In this document: positions 27,519 to 36,448 of the stretch, one piece after another
Layout: every line of letters starts with the position of its first letter
Numbering within the stretch: position 1 is the stretch's first letter
From: Herbaspirillum sp. CF444
GTDB lineage: Bacteria > Pseudomonadota > Gammaproteobacteria > Burkholderiales > Burkholderiaceae_D
Direction: 5' to 3'
DNA: 64,000 bases
Assembly (NCBI RefSeq): GCF_000282135.1
Contig: NZ_AKJW01000018.1
Location: forward strand, 275,756-339,755
The notes under the pieces: model-generated
Databases searched by the model: none
What the model was told of the DNA's origin: nothing
What the model saw: the letters and a program-made list of their open reading frames with translations, nothing else
Position numbers and translations under genes: made by a program

Positions 27519-28544
27519 CTATTTCGCCAGCGCCTTGCGCAGGCTGGCCGTCGCCAGATCGACAGCGCTCCTGGCTGCCGGGGTATCGCCCAGCGCATTG
27601 AGCATCACGAAGTCATGGATGGTGCCGAGATAGCGCACTTGCGTCACCGGCACGCCGGCCTTGGCCAGTTTGGCGGCGTAGGCTTCGCCTTCGTCGCGCA
27701 GCACGTCGTTTTCATCGGTGATGACCAGTGCCGGCGGCAAATCCTTCAACTGTTCCAGCGTCGCGTTCAGCGGTGCGATGTGCGGATCCTTGCGGTTGGC
27801 GCCGGCCGGCAGGTAGGCGTTCCAGAACCACTTCATCGCTTCCCTGGTCAGCCATGGGCCGTCGGCAAACTGTTTGTATGAAGCGTTTTCAAAATTGGTA
27901 TCGGTCACCGGGTAGAACAGCACCTGATACTTGATCGCCGGACCCTTGCGTTCCTTCGCCAGCAGGCTTACGACGGCAGTCATGTTGCCGCCCACGCTGT
28001 CGCCGGCAATTGCCAGGCGGCTCGCATCGACGTTGAATTCGGCGGCGTGCTCGGCGACGTATTTGGTCGCGGCATAGTCTTGCTCGATGGCGATCGGGTA
28101 GCGCGCTTCCGGAGAGCGATCGTAATCGACGAACACCACGGCGACCTTGGCGCCGTCAACGATCTGGCGCACCAGGCGGTCATGCGTATTGACGTCGCCC
28201 ATCACCCAGCCCGCGCCGTGGAAGTACATCACCACCGGCAGCGTTTCCTTGTTGCCTTGTGGGCGCAGGATGCGGATGCGTGTGCTGCCGGTCGGACCGA
28301 CCGGGATCACGCGGTCTTCGATATCGGCGGCCGGCTTGGCGACCTTGCCTGCTTGTGCGCCGGACAGCAGGTTGCGGGCTTGTTCGGGCGTCAGCGTGTA
28401 GATCGGAGGACCGCCGGCGGCCGAGAGCACGTCAAGGAAACCCTGGGTTTGCGGTTCTACCGAAGCGGCAGTCGCGCTTTGCATGACGGAGGTTGCAGCC
28501 AGTGCAACGGCGCTGAGGGCGAGGAGTTGTTTGATCGATTTCAT
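27519..28544 (-). CDS. Exported alpha/beta hydrolase (HSL-family esterase)
   Basis: 341 residues from the ATG at 28544 behind AAAGGAAA. Signal peptide about 1-26 (KQLLALSAVALAATSVMQSATAA). Hydrolase features: oxyanion motif YFHGAGWVMGD (HGAGW in place of HGGG), nucleophile GDSVGGNM, Asp region ITDENDVLRDE, and His in GTIHDFVML. This is the hormone-sensitive-lipase branch, acting on short acyl or aryl esters, here in the periplasm. Upstream region carries two similar inverted repeats. Confidence 0.87.
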   Translation of the reverse strand: MKSIKQLLALSAVALAATSVMQSATAASVEPQTQGFLDVLSAAGGPPIYTLTPEQARNLLSGAQAGKVAKPAADIEDRVIPVGPTGSTRIRILRPQGNKETLPVVMYFHGAGWVMGDVNTHDRLVRQIVDGAKVAVVFVDYDRSPEARYPIAIEQDYAATKYVAEHAAEFNVDASRLAIAGDSVGGNMTAVVSLLAKERKGPAIKYQVLFYPVTDTNFENASYKQFADGPWLTREAMKWFWNAYLPAGANRKDPHIAPLNATLEQLKDLPPALVITDENDVLRDEGEAYAAKLAKAGVPVTQVRYLGTIHDFVMLNALGDTPAARSAVDLATASLRKALAK

Positions 28545-28885
28545 GATGTTTCCTTTCGGCGGTCGGGAGTAGTTTTTAAATCGGACAATTAAATTGTGTG
28601 CAATATATTTGAGGCTTTTGTATCTCAAATGCATGCGGCATGCGCCGTCCTCTTCGTGGAGCCGCCATATCGCTGGCGGCCGGTTCGTTGGGGTTGGTGC
28701 ATGGATCGAATATTAAATTGCAAGCAATTTAAAAATAAAAATACGACACGCTCAATTTTTTGGAAGACGGGGAGGCGTAAAAACGCCGGTGCCGCAAAGA
28801 CAGAACCTCGCCTGCATGGTCGATGCGGACGAGGTTTCGTGTCGTTTGCTTCCTCGCGTCACGGGGAGAAAACTCAGTGTTCAAC
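28545..28885. promoter_or_regulatory. AT-rich region with two related inverted repeats
   Basis: 341 bases upstream of the esterase. TTAAATTG-tgtg-CAATATAT at 28589-28608 and TTAAATTG-caag-CAATTTAA at 28713-28732 share the pattern TTAAATTG-N4-CAATNTAW; the second is a 9-bp perfect inverted repeat around AA. This looks like a pair of repressor sites. No gene seen here. Confidence 0.45.
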
Positions 28886-29689
28886 TCAATCCCATTGCGG
28901 CGCGAAGTCGGGATTGGCAAGGCGGTCGTTGCGATCGAGCCTGCCGATGGCGTCCATCTCCGCATCCGACAGGAGGATGTCGCGTGCCGCCAGGTTGCTT
29001 TCCAGGTTGGCGCGTTTGGTCGATGAAGGGATGGTGGCAAAGCCTTGTTGCAGCGACCACGCCAGCGCGATCTGCGCCGGATTGGCCTGATGCGCCCCGG
29101 CGATTTCGACGATGACCGGGTCTGTCATCACCTTGCCATACGCCAATGGCATGTAGGCAGTCAGGTGGATGCCCTGGCTGCGTGCGAAATCCACGACCTT
29201 GCGGTTTTGCAGGAAAGGATGGATCTCGATCTGTTGCGTCGCGATTTCCCCGGTGCCGACGGCGTCGATGGCTTGCTTCAGATGCGCGATGGTGAAGTTC
29301 GACACGCCGATCAGTTTGGTCAGGCCCTGCGCCTTGGCTTCGGCCAGCGCTTCCATGTAGGTCGCGACGGCGATGCTGTCGTTGGGCGCCGGCCAGTGGA
29401 TCAGCGTCAGGTCGACCCGGTCCATCTGCAGTTTGGCGAGGCTTTCCTTCAGGCTGGCGATGAGCTTGTCCTTGGACAGATTCTCGGTCCAGATCTTGGT
29501 GGTGACGAACAATTCCTGGCGCGCCACTTTGGCGGCAGCGATGGCCTTGCCGACGTCGGCTTCATTGCCGTAGATCTGCGCGGTGTCGATATGGCGGTAA
29601 CCGAGTTCGAGGCCGTTGGTCACGGAATCGATGACTTGCCGGTCTTTCAGGCGGAAGGTGCCGAGGCCGAAAGCGGGAATGTTGTTCAT
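28886..29689 (-). CDS. dkgB: Aldo-keto reductase, DkgB-like
   Basis: 267 residues from the ATG at 29689 (AAAGGAAAA upstream), the normal size for this AKR branch. TIM-barrel tetrad: Asp and Tyr in [10 protein letters not shown], Lys in VTTKIW, His in TLIHWP. C-terminal NADPH-binding [15 protein letters not shown]. DkgB-type enzymes reduce 2,5-diketogluconate in vitro and methylglyoxal and other aldehydes in vivo. It diverges from the isochorismatase-like gene, with a 21-bp inverted repeat between them, which suggests a shared stress response. Confidence 0.88.
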   Translation of the reverse strand: MNNIPAFGLGTFRLKDRQVIDSVTNGLELGYRHIDTAQIYGNEADVGKAIAAAKVARQELFVTTKIWTENLSKDKLIASLKESLAKLQMDRVDLTLIHWPAPNDSIAVATYMEALAEAKAQGLTKLIGVSNFTIAHLKQAIDAVGTGEIATQQIEIHPFLQNRKVVDFARSQGIHLTAYMPLAYGKVMTDPVIVEIAGAHQANPAQIALAWSLQQGFATIPSSTKRANLESNLAARDILLSDAEMDAIGRLDRNDRLANPDFAPQWD

Positions 29690-29874
29690 GATTTTCCTTT
29701 GTAGAGATGAGGCGCGGGCAGGGGCCGGCGCAATGGCGGAGGCAGGGGACATGTTTGGGTAGGCCCCTGCATGGACTGAAGTATGCGGCCAAAGCGCTGT
29801 TGCAAAAATAGGGTGGAAAGCAAAACTTTATTGCCTCAAAAGCAAAGATGAGCATCCTGAGCGTTTTTAAATTA

Positions 29875-29895
29875 ATTATCGAATATTTCGATAAT
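29875..29895. promoter_or_regulatory. 21-bp inverted repeat, probable LysR box
   Basis: Half-sites ATTATCGAA and TTCGATAAT around TAT, perfect on both sides. The inner part fits T-N11-A of LysR sites. It lies in the 345-base divergent region 186 bases before the aldo-keto reductase and 140 bases before the isochorismatase-like gene. An almost identical site is at 42161-42181 before the pirin gene. The rest of the gap is AT-rich with nothing else recognised. Confidence 0.6.
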
Positions 29896-30034
29896 TGATA
29901 CTCAATCTTTCCGTTTTTCTTTCATTCCTTGTTCGCCCATACTTCGCTCCATGGTGAACGACACAGAGAAAGACGGACGCCAAACGAAGCACTCACCCTT
30001 ATCGAATTAATCGCACATACTTCAGGAGAACATC

Positions 30035-30688
30035 ATGGCAATCGCAAAAGCACAACCTGGCAAGGCACTGTTGAACCCAGTCAACCACACCCTGATCATG
30101 ATCGACCATCAATCGCAAATGTCGTTTGCTACCCATTCGATCGATGCCGTCACCCTGCGCAACAACGTCGCACTGGTCGCCAAGGCCGCCAAGGAATTCA
30201 AGGTATCGACAATTTTGACAACCGTCGCCGAGAAATCCTTCTCCGGTCCGATGTTCGATGAAATCAAATCGGTGTTCCCGAACGAAGAAGTGATCGACCG
30301 CTCCAGCATGAACACGTGGGAAGACCCGCGCATCGCCGACCGCGTCAACGCCATCGGCAAGGACAAGATCGTGCTGGCCGGCCTGTGGACATCGGTGTGC
30401 ATCGTCGGCCCGGCACTGTCGGCGCTGGATCAGGGCTTTGAGGTCTACGTGATCACCGACGCCAGCGGCGACGTCTCGAATGAAGCGCACCAACGCGCCA
30501 TCGAACGCATGATCCAGCTGGGCGCACGTCCGATGACATCGCTGCAATATCTGCTCGAACTGCAACGCGACTGGGCGCGCACCGAGACTTACAATGAAAC
30601 CGTCGCAACGGCCATCGCCAACGGCGGCGCATACGGCCTTGGTTTGATCTACGCAAAGACCATGTTCAACGCCTCGGAAGGTCATTAA
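30035..30688 (+). CDS. Isochorismatase-fold hydrolase (YcaC-like)
   Basis: 217 residues, ATG at 30035 with CAGGAGA upstream. Cysteine hydrolase fold with catalytic Asp24 in LIMIDHQ, a later Lys and the nucleophile Cys in AGLWTSVCIVGPAL. YcaC-type members are octameric enzymes of unsettled substrate, induced by stress in several bacteria. The gene heads a likely unit with the amidohydrolase and two XapX genes downstream. Confidence 0.87.
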   Translation: MAIAKAQPGKALLNPVNHTLIMIDHQSQMSFATHSIDAVTLRNNVALVAKAAKEFKVSTILTTVAEKSFSGPMFDEIKSVFPNEEVIDRSSMNTWEDPRIADRVNAIGKDKIVLAGLWTSVCIVGPALSALDQGFEVYVITDASGDVSNEAHQRAIERMIQLGARPMTSLQYLLELQRDWARTETYNETVATAIANGGAYGLGLIYAKTMFNASEGH

Positions 30689-30790
30689 TCCTTAGTGAGT
30701 TTTGAAGCGGGATCCTGACTCCATCAATACCAGGATCCCGAAGTTGTAGAAATCCCTGATAAAACATCACCGACATCCCCAGGAGTGAAC

Positions 30791-32650
30791 ATGAGCGCCG
30801 ACCTGATTCTGCTGAACGGAAATTTCCACACCATCGACAAAGAACAACCGCTGGCTTCCGCCGTGGCGATCAGGGACGGCAAGTTCCTCGCCGTCGGCGA
30901 TGCCGAAGCCGCCATGCGCCATCGCGGCGCCAGGACGCAAGTGGTCGACCTCAACGGTCGCAGCGTCGTGCCTGGCCTCAACGATTCGCACATCCACCTG
31001 ATCCGCGGCGGCCTGAACTACAACCTCGAACTGCGCTGGGAAGGCGTTCCCTCGCTGGCAGACGCATTGCGCATGTTGCGCGAACAGGCGCTGCGCACGC
31101 CGCATCCGCAATGGGTGCGGGTGGTCGGCGGTTGGACCGAATTCCAGTTTGCCGAACGCCGCATGCCGACGCTCGACGAAATCAATGCCGCTGCGCCCGA
31201 CACGCCTGTTTTCATCCTGCACCTGTATGACCGCGCCTTGCTCAACCGCGCCGCCTTGCGCGCGGTCGGTTACACCAAGGACACGCCGAATCCGCCGGGC
31301 GGCGAAATCCAGCGCGATGCCAGCGGCAATCCGACCGGCATGCTGATCGCCCGTCCCAACGCCATGATCCTGTATGCGACGCTGGCCAAGGGGCCGTCGC
31401 TGCCGCTCGACCAGCAAGTCAATTCGACGCGCCAGTTCATGCGCGAACTCAATCGCCTCGGCGTCACCAGCGCCATCGACGCCGGCGGCGGTTTCCAGAA
31501 TTATCCGGAAGACTACGCCATCATCGACCAGCTGGCGCGCGAGCAGCAGCTGACGATTCGCATCGCCTACAACCTGTTCACCCAGAATAAAGGAAAGGAG
31601 CTGGACGACTTCCAGCGCTGGACCGACATGATCACGCCGGGGCAGGGCGACGATTTCTTCCGCCACAACGGCGCCGGCGAGATGCTGGTGTTCTCGGCGG
31701 CCGACTTTGAAGACTTCCTCGAACCGCGTCCCGAACTGGCCGCCGGCATGGAAGACGAACTCGAAAAGGTGGTGCGCCATCTGGTGTCGAACCGCTGGCC
31801 GTTCCGCCTGCATGCGACCTATGACGAATCGATCAGCCGCATGCTCGACGTGTTCGAAAAAGTGAACCGCGAAATTCCCTTCAACGGTCTGCACTGGATG
31901 TTCGACCACGCCGAAACCATCTCGCCGCGCAATATCGAGCGCGTGCGCGAACTCGGCGGCGGTCTGGCGATCCAGCATCGCATGGCCTTCCAGGGCGAAT
32001 ACTTCGTCGACCGTTACGGCAAGGAAGCCGCCAAGGCGACACCGCCGGTGGCGCGCATGCTCGACATGGGCGTGCCCGTCGGCGCCGGCACCGACGCCAC
32101 TCGCGTGGCCAGCTACAACCCGTGGACCGCGCTGTACTGGCTGGTGTCCGGCAAGACCGTCGGCGGCCTGCAATTGGCCGAGGCCGGTTTGCCGCGTGAA
32201 ACCGCACTCGAATTGTGGACCGCCGGCAGCGCCTGGTTCTCCAGCGAGCAAGGCAAGAAGGGCCGCATCAAGGAAGGCCAGCTAGCCGACCTCGCCGTGC
32301 TGTCGACGGATTTCTTCAGCGTACCGGAAGAAGACATCAAGGCCATCGAATCGGTGATGACGGTGGTCGGCGGCAAGATCGTCTACGGCGCCGCCGAGTT
32401 CGATCCGCTGGCGCCGCCGCCGATCCCGGTCTTGCCTGACTGGTCGCCGGTGAAGACCGTGCCGGGCCACTATCGCCCGGTGGCAAAGTCTTCCGCCACT
32501 CAACAAAAACAATCCGTGATGCCGCATCAATGCGCGGGGGCCTGCAACGTGCACGCTCACTCGCACGACGTCGCCCGCCGCTCGTCGGTGCCCGCCTCGA
32601 ATTTCTCGGGTTTCTGGGGCGCGCTCGGTTGCAGCTGCTTCGCTTTCTGA
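30791..32650 (+). CDS. YtcJ-type amidohydrolase with Cys/His-rich tail
   Basis: 619 residues from the ATG at 30791, with AGGAG eight bases ahead. Metal-dependent hydrolase of the amidohydrolase superfamily: metal ligands HxH in NDSHIHLIRGG, later HATYDES and DHAETI, and Asp in GAGTDATR. YtcJ proteins often run 530-560 residues; this one continues about 55 residues past the barrel, ending QCAGACNVHAHSHD...LGCSCFAF, rich in Cys and His. That tail might bind metal or a redox partner. No signal peptide. Substrate unknown. Confidence 0.87.
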   Translation: MSADLILLNGNFHTIDKEQPLASAVAIRDGKFLAVGDAEAAMRHRGARTQVVDLNGRSVVPGLNDSHIHLIRGGLNYNLELRWEGVPSLADALRMLREQALRTPHPQWVRVVGGWTEFQFAERRMPTLDEINAAAPDTPVFILHLYDRALLNRAALRAVGYTKDTPNPPGGEIQRDASGNPTGMLIARPNAMILYATLAKGPSLPLDQQVNSTRQFMRELNRLGVTSAIDAGGGFQNYPEDYAIIDQLAREQQLTIRIAYNLFTQNKGKELDDFQRWTDMITPGQGDDFFRHNGAGEMLVFSAADFEDFLEPRPELAAGMEDELEKVVRHLVSNRWPFRLHATYDESISRMLDVFEKVNREIPFNGLHWMFDHAETISPRNIERVRELGGGLAIQHRMAFQGEYFVDRYGKEAAKATPPVARMLDMGVPVGAGTDATRVASYNPWTALYWLVSGKTVGGLQLAEAGLPRETALELWTAGSAWFSSEQGKKGRIKEGQLADLAVLSTDFFSVPEEDIKAIESVMTVVGGKIVYGAAEFDPLAPPPIPVLPDWSPVKTVPGHYRPVAKSSATQQKQSVMPHQCAGACNVHAHSHDVARRSSVPASNFSGFWGALGCSCFAF

Positions 32651-32660
32651 GGAGAGGGAC

Positions 32661-32858
32661 ATGACGTATTCCAAAGTGATCTGGGGACTCGTGCTCTCCT
32701 TCGTGGTCGGCTTCTGCTGCCATCTGGCGCAGATTCCCGTGCCTTCGCCGCCGGTGCTGAGCGGTGCGCTGCTGGTCTTTACGATGAGCAGCGGTTACTG
32801 GCTGGTGGATCGTTATCTGGCCGCCCGCGCCGCCAGGACCGAGCAGGTGCCGGCATGA
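32661..32858 (+). CDS. XapX-domain (DUF1427) membrane protein
   Basis: 65 residues, two predicted helices (VIWGLVLSFVVGFCCHLA and VLSGALLVFTMSSGYWLV) joined by the conserved proline loop IPVPSPP typical of XapX proteins. It starts 10 bases after the amidohydrolase behind GGAGAGG. Inner-membrane protein of unknown role, often found beside YtcJ and isochorismatase-like genes. Its stop overlaps the next XapX gene. Confidence 0.8.
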   Translation: MTYSKVIWGLVLSFVVGFCCHLAQIPVPSPPVLSGALLVFTMSSGYWLVDRYLAARAARTEQVPA

Positions 32859-33022
32859 GCGCGCTGGTCATCGGCGCCGTGCTGGGGGCGCTGGTCGGCG
32901 CGGTCTGCCGCTGGTTCGGTTTGCCGTCGCCGACGCCGCCGACGCCGGTCGGCGCGTCGCTGGTGGTGGCGATGACCCTGGGTTATGTAGTTGCCGGCTT
33001 CGTGCAGGCCGGTCATTTTTGA
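32855..33022 (+). CDS. Second XapX-domain membrane protein
   Basis: 55 residues; the ATG at 32855 overlaps the preceding stop (ATGA). Same layout as its neighbour: helix SALVIGAVLGALVGAVCRWF, proline loop GLPSPTPPTP, second helix SLVVAMTLGYVVAGFV. A tandem pair translated together suggests a heterodimeric small membrane protein. Function unknown. Confidence 0.78.
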   Translation: MSALVIGAVLGALVGAVCRWFGLPSPTPPTPVGASLVVAMTLGYVVAGFVQAGHF

Positions 33023-33075
33023 TTTCGTTCGTGCCAAGGTACAAGTTGCTTTGCCTCTATTTGAGCATCGATTGC

Positions 33076-33104
33076 AAAACACCCGCAAATGCGGGTGTTT
33101 TTCT
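33076..33104 (+). terminator. Intrinsic terminator after the XapX genes
   Basis: 9-bp stem AACACCCGC / GCGGGTGTT with an AAAT loop and a TTTTTC tail, 55 bases past the second XapX stop. Confidence 0.85.
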
Positions 33105-33256
33105 TTGCGAGTGTTTTTCTTTCGTGCTCAATGCCGCTGCTGACAGCGGATTGTTCCCATTATCTTCACCGACTTGCTTGAGGATCGGTAATTCGGCGCA
33201 AAGCCGTATCACGACCGCCGCCGGGGTTGCAGCATATTGCCGGTTTAGGTAAGCTT

Positions 33257-33293
33257 GTTCTATCAGATAAATCAGTGTTCTATCAGATAGAAC
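33257..33293 (+). promoter_or_regulatory. Two-copy operator before the IclR gene
   Basis: GTTCTATCAGATA occurs at 33257-33269 and again at 33277-33289, exactly 20 bases apart. The second copy completes a palindrome, GTTCTATC-A-GATAGAAC (33277-33293), touching the ribosome site GGAG at 33295. Expected layout for an autoregulated IclR protein. Confidence 0.6.
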
Positions 33294-33307
33294 TGGAGAC
33301 AAGCAAC

Positions 33308-34063
33308 ATGGCAAGAACCCGTGAAACTGCGCAGCCGCCTCTCGGCATTGAACCCAGCGGAGTTGACGTGCTGGATCGCGCAGCGGCCATCCTCTTCGCT
33401 TTCAAGCGCGACGAAGTGCCTTTGACATTGACGGAAATATCAAATCGCACCGGCTTGTACAAAAGCACCGCACTGAGATTGCTGGGGGCGCTTTGCCATC
33501 ACCGCCTGCTGATGCGCGTGGAGGACGGGCGATATTTGCTGGGCGCGGCCACGCTCAACCTGGCGGCGACCTACGAATCCACGCTGGACCTGGCCGATGT
33601 GTTGTTGCCGCTCATGCGCCAGCTTAACGAGAACTCCGGAGAGTCGGTGTCATTCCACGTGCGTGACGGCAACCAGCGCGTGTGTCTCTATCGCATCAGT
33701 TCCAGGCACGCGCTGCGGGCGGAGGTCCAACCCGGGGATGTGTTGCCACTGGATCGCGGCGCCAGCGGTCGAGTCCTGTCGGCCTTCTCGGGCGCCGACG
33801 GAGAACCCTACGAAACCGTGCGCATCACGCTCCACTACATGTCGATGGGGGAGCGCGACGCCGAGACGGCGGGAATCTCCGCACCGGTATTTGGCGCGGG
33901 CGGTTCCTTGGTCGGCGCCATCGGCCTGGTCGGCCCGGTGAGCCGCCTGAACGAAGCCGCTATGCATCGCTTCCGGCCACTATTGTTGAGCTATGCCGCG
34001 CAAGCCACCAACCAGCTCGGCGGCGATCCCAAGGCGCTACTGGCTGCCGCAACCAACGAATGA
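33308..34063 (+). CDS. IclR-family transcriptional regulator
   Basis: 251 residues from the ATG at 33308 with GGAG upstream. N-terminal winged helix (VLDRAAAILFAF, LTEISNRTGLYKSTALRLLGAL) and a GAF-like effector domain (SVSFHVRDGNQRVCLYRISS, LDRGASGRVLSAF, GISAPVFGAGGSLVGAIGL). IclR proteins commonly control aromatic catabolic operons. It precedes the transporter, oxalomesaconate hydratase and aldolase genes in the same direction, so it is their likely regulator. Its own promoter carries a repeated operator. Confidence 0.88.
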   Translation: MARTRETAQPPLGIEPSGVDVLDRAAAILFAFKRDEVPLTLTEISNRTGLYKSTALRLLGALCHHRLLMRVEDGRYLLGAATLNLAATYESTLDLADVLLPLMRQLNENSGESVSFHVRDGNQRVCLYRISSRHALRAEVQPGDVLPLDRGASGRVLSAFSGADGEPYETVRITLHYMSMGERDAETAGISAPVFGAGGSLVGAIGLVGPVSRLNEAAMHRFRPLLLSYAAQATNQLGGDPKALLAAATNE

Positions 34064-34150
34064 ACGACACCGGCCTGCATTGATGCGCACCGGAAGGAAA
34101 TGAAGCACCACTCAGCAAATTCAGATTGATTTAACAAGGAGATACGTCAA

Positions 34151-35386
34151 ATGATTCCGTGGTACAAACAACTGACAAAACCTGAAAAACGGACCTTTTG
34201 GGCCTGTTTCAGCGGATGGGGACTGGACGCGATGGACACGCAGATGTATGCGCTGACCATCCCCACCCTGATCGCCTTGTGGGGCATGACCAAAGGTGAA
34301 GCCGGCATCCTCGGCACAGCGGTCCTCATCATGGCGGCGCTGGGAGGATGGGTCGCGGGCATCCTGTCCGATCGTTACGGACGGGTTCGAATTCTCCAGG
34401 TGACCATCGCATGGTTCTCTCTCTTCACCTTCCTCTCCGCATTCACAGATTCGTTCTGGCAGTTGCTGATCACGCGCAGCCTGCAGGGTATCGGGTTCGG
34501 CGGCGAATGGGCCGTGGGTGCGGTGCTGATCAGCGAGACCATTAATCCTCAGCTACGCGGCCGCGTCGTGGGCGCGTTGCAAGCGGGCTGGGCGATCGGC
34601 TACGGTATCGCGGTGCTGCTGACTACGCTGCTGTTCAACTATATGGAGCCGGACACGGCGTGGCGCGTGCTGTTCGCCATGGGTCTGTTGCCCGCGCTGC
34701 TGGTCCTGTGGATCCGCCGCAATATCGAGGAAGCGCCGGTGTATGCGCGTGAACGCGCCAAGGCGCAGGTCGAGAGGGTCAGCATCTGGGAAGTGTTCAG
34801 CGGCCCCAGCCGCGCCACCACCTTCAAGGCTATCCTGCTGACCTTCGGCATCTATGGCGGCAACTACGTCATGATCACCTGGTTGCCGGCCTACCTGAAG
34901 TTGGTTCTGAACCTGTCGATCAACAACGTCGGTGGCTACCTGGCGGTCAATATCCTCGGATCCTTTACCGGCGCATTCCTCAATGGCTGGATGGCGGATG
35001 CCTTCGGCCGCCGCAAGACCTTCATGATCATTGCCTGTCTGCAGGCGATTGCTGTCTGCATCTACACAATGGCGCCGATCAACCTGGCCGTTACGCTGGT
35101 ACTCGGTTTTGTGCTCGGTACGTTGCAATCGGGTACGGCGGCCGGCACCGGCGCTTACCTGGCCGAACTGTTTCCGACCCGCATCCGAGGTGCTGCGCAA
35201 GGCCTGTGCGGCAACGCCGGTCGTGCCATCGGCGCCGTGATGCCGACGCTGGTCGGCGTGATCGGCGCCAAGACCGAACTGGGCCTCGCCATGGGCATCT
35301 GCGCCGGCATCGCCTACATGGTCGTCGTCGTGGCGGCACTGATGCTGCCCGAGACCCGCGGCCGCGACCTGTCCAAAGTCGAGTAA
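34151..35386 (+). CDS. MFS transporter for an aromatic or tricarboxylic acid
   Basis: 411 residues, ATG at 34151 with AAGGAGA upstream. Twelve-helix MFS with the loop 2-3 motif GILSDRYGRVRILQ, WFEGFGGEWAVGA-like helix 4 (GIGFGGEWAVGAVLISE) and a second half motif GWMADAFGRRKTF. This pattern belongs to the sugar/acid symporters of the AAHS and SHS type. With the hydratase and aldolase behind it, the cargo is probably gallate, protocatechuate or a ring-cleavage acid; that is inferred from context. Confidence 0.86.
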   Translation: MIPWYKQLTKPEKRTFWACFSGWGLDAMDTQMYALTIPTLIALWGMTKGEAGILGTAVLIMAALGGWVAGILSDRYGRVRILQVTIAWFSLFTFLSAFTDSFWQLLITRSLQGIGFGGEWAVGAVLISETINPQLRGRVVGALQAGWAIGYGIAVLLTTLLFNYMEPDTAWRVLFAMGLLPALLVLWIRRNIEEAPVYARERAKAQVERVSIWEVFSGPSRATTFKAILLTFGIYGGNYVMITWLPAYLKLVLNLSINNVGGYLAVNILGSFTGAFLNGWMADAFGRRKTFMIIACLQAIAVCIYTMAPINLAVTLVLGFVLGTLQSGTAAGTGAYLAELFPTRIRGAAQGLCGNAGRAIGAVMPTLVGVIGAKTELGLAMGICAGIAYMVVVVAALMLPETRGRDLSKVE

Positions 35387-35420
35387 GCGCGACCAATACT
35401 TTCACTTCATAGGAAATGAC

Positions 35421-36446
35421 ATGATCATCGATTGCCACGGCCACTACACCACCGCACCAAAGGCGCTGGAAGAGTGGCGCAACCGGCAGATCGCCAACCT
35501 GAAGACTCCGGCGCTGGGCCCCAAGCCGTCCGAGCTGAAGATCAGCGACGACGAGCTGCGCGAGTCGATTGAAGGCAACCAGGTGCGCCTGATGGAGGAA
35601 CGCGGCGCCGACCTGACCATCTTCTCGCCGCGCGCGTCCTTCATGGCGCACCACATCGGCGACCTGCACACCAGCCAGACTTGGGCGGCGATCTGCAATG
35701 AACTCTGCTATCGCGTCTCGCAGCTGTTCCCCGAGCACTTCATCGGCGCAGCCATGCTGCCGCAGTCGCCGGGTGCGGATATCCGCACCTCCATTGCCGA
35801 GCTGGAAAAGTGCGTGAAGGAGTACGGCTTCGTCGGCGTCAACCTGAATCCGGATCCTTCCGGCGGCCACTGGACGTCGCCGCCGCTGTCGGACAAGGCG
35901 TGGTATCCGCTGTACGAGAAGATGGTGGAGCTGGACGTGCCGGCCATGATCCATGTGAGCACCAGCTGCAACGCCTGCTTTCACACCACGGGAGCGCACT
36001 ACCTGAATGCCGACACCACGGCCTTCATGCAATGCCTGACCTCGGACCTGTTCAAGGATTTCCCGACGCTGAAGTTCCTGATTCCGCACGGCGGCGGCGC
36101 GGTGCCTTACCACTGGGGGCGCTTCCGCGGGCTGGCGCAGGAGATGAAGAAGCCGCTGCTGAAGGACCACCTGCTGAACAACATCTTCTTCGACACCTGC
36201 GTCTACCATCAGCCAGGCATCGACCTGCTGACCAAGGTCATCCCGATCGAGAACGTGCTGTTCGCCTCCGAAATGATCGGCGCGGTACGCGGCATCGATC
36301 CGGAGACCGGCCATCACTACGACGACACCAAGCGTTACATCCAGGCCGCCGCGTTGACCGACGAAGAACGCGGCAAGATCTTCGAGGGCAACGCGCGCCG
36401 CGTATACCCGCGCCTGGATGCCGCATTGACAGCGAAAGGACGATAA
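35421..36446 (+). CDS. ligJ: 4-oxalomesaconate hydratase, LigJ-like
   Basis: 341 residues, the same length as LigJ of Sphingobium as I recall it, and with the same start ([16 protein letters not shown]). Hydrates 4-oxalomesaconate to 4-carboxy-4-hydroxy-2-oxoadipate (EC 4.2.1.83) in the 4,5-cleavage pathway of protocatechuate and in gallate breakdown. Amidohydrolase (ACMSD-like) barrel with zinc ligands HxH at His6/His8, further His in MIHVST and [13 protein letters not shown], and the catalytic-side Glu in LFASEMIGA. It is followed by the next enzyme of the pathway after 2 bases. Confidence 0.9.
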   Translation: MIIDCHGHYTTAPKALEEWRNRQIANLKTPALGPKPSELKISDDELRESIEGNQVRLMEERGADLTIFSPRASFMAHHIGDLHTSQTWAAICNELCYRVSQLFPEHFIGAAMLPQSPGADIRTSIAELEKCVKEYGFVGVNLNPDPSGGHWTSPPLSDKAWYPLYEKMVELDVPAMIHVSTSCNACFHTTGAHYLNADTTAFMQCLTSDLFKDFPTLKFLIPHGGGAVPYHWGRFRGLAQEMKKPLLKDHLLNNIFFDTCVYHQPGIDLLTKVIPIENVLFASEMIGAVRGIDPETGHHYDDTKRYIQAAALTDEERGKIFEGNARRVYPRLDAALTAKGR

Positions 36447-36448
36447 GC

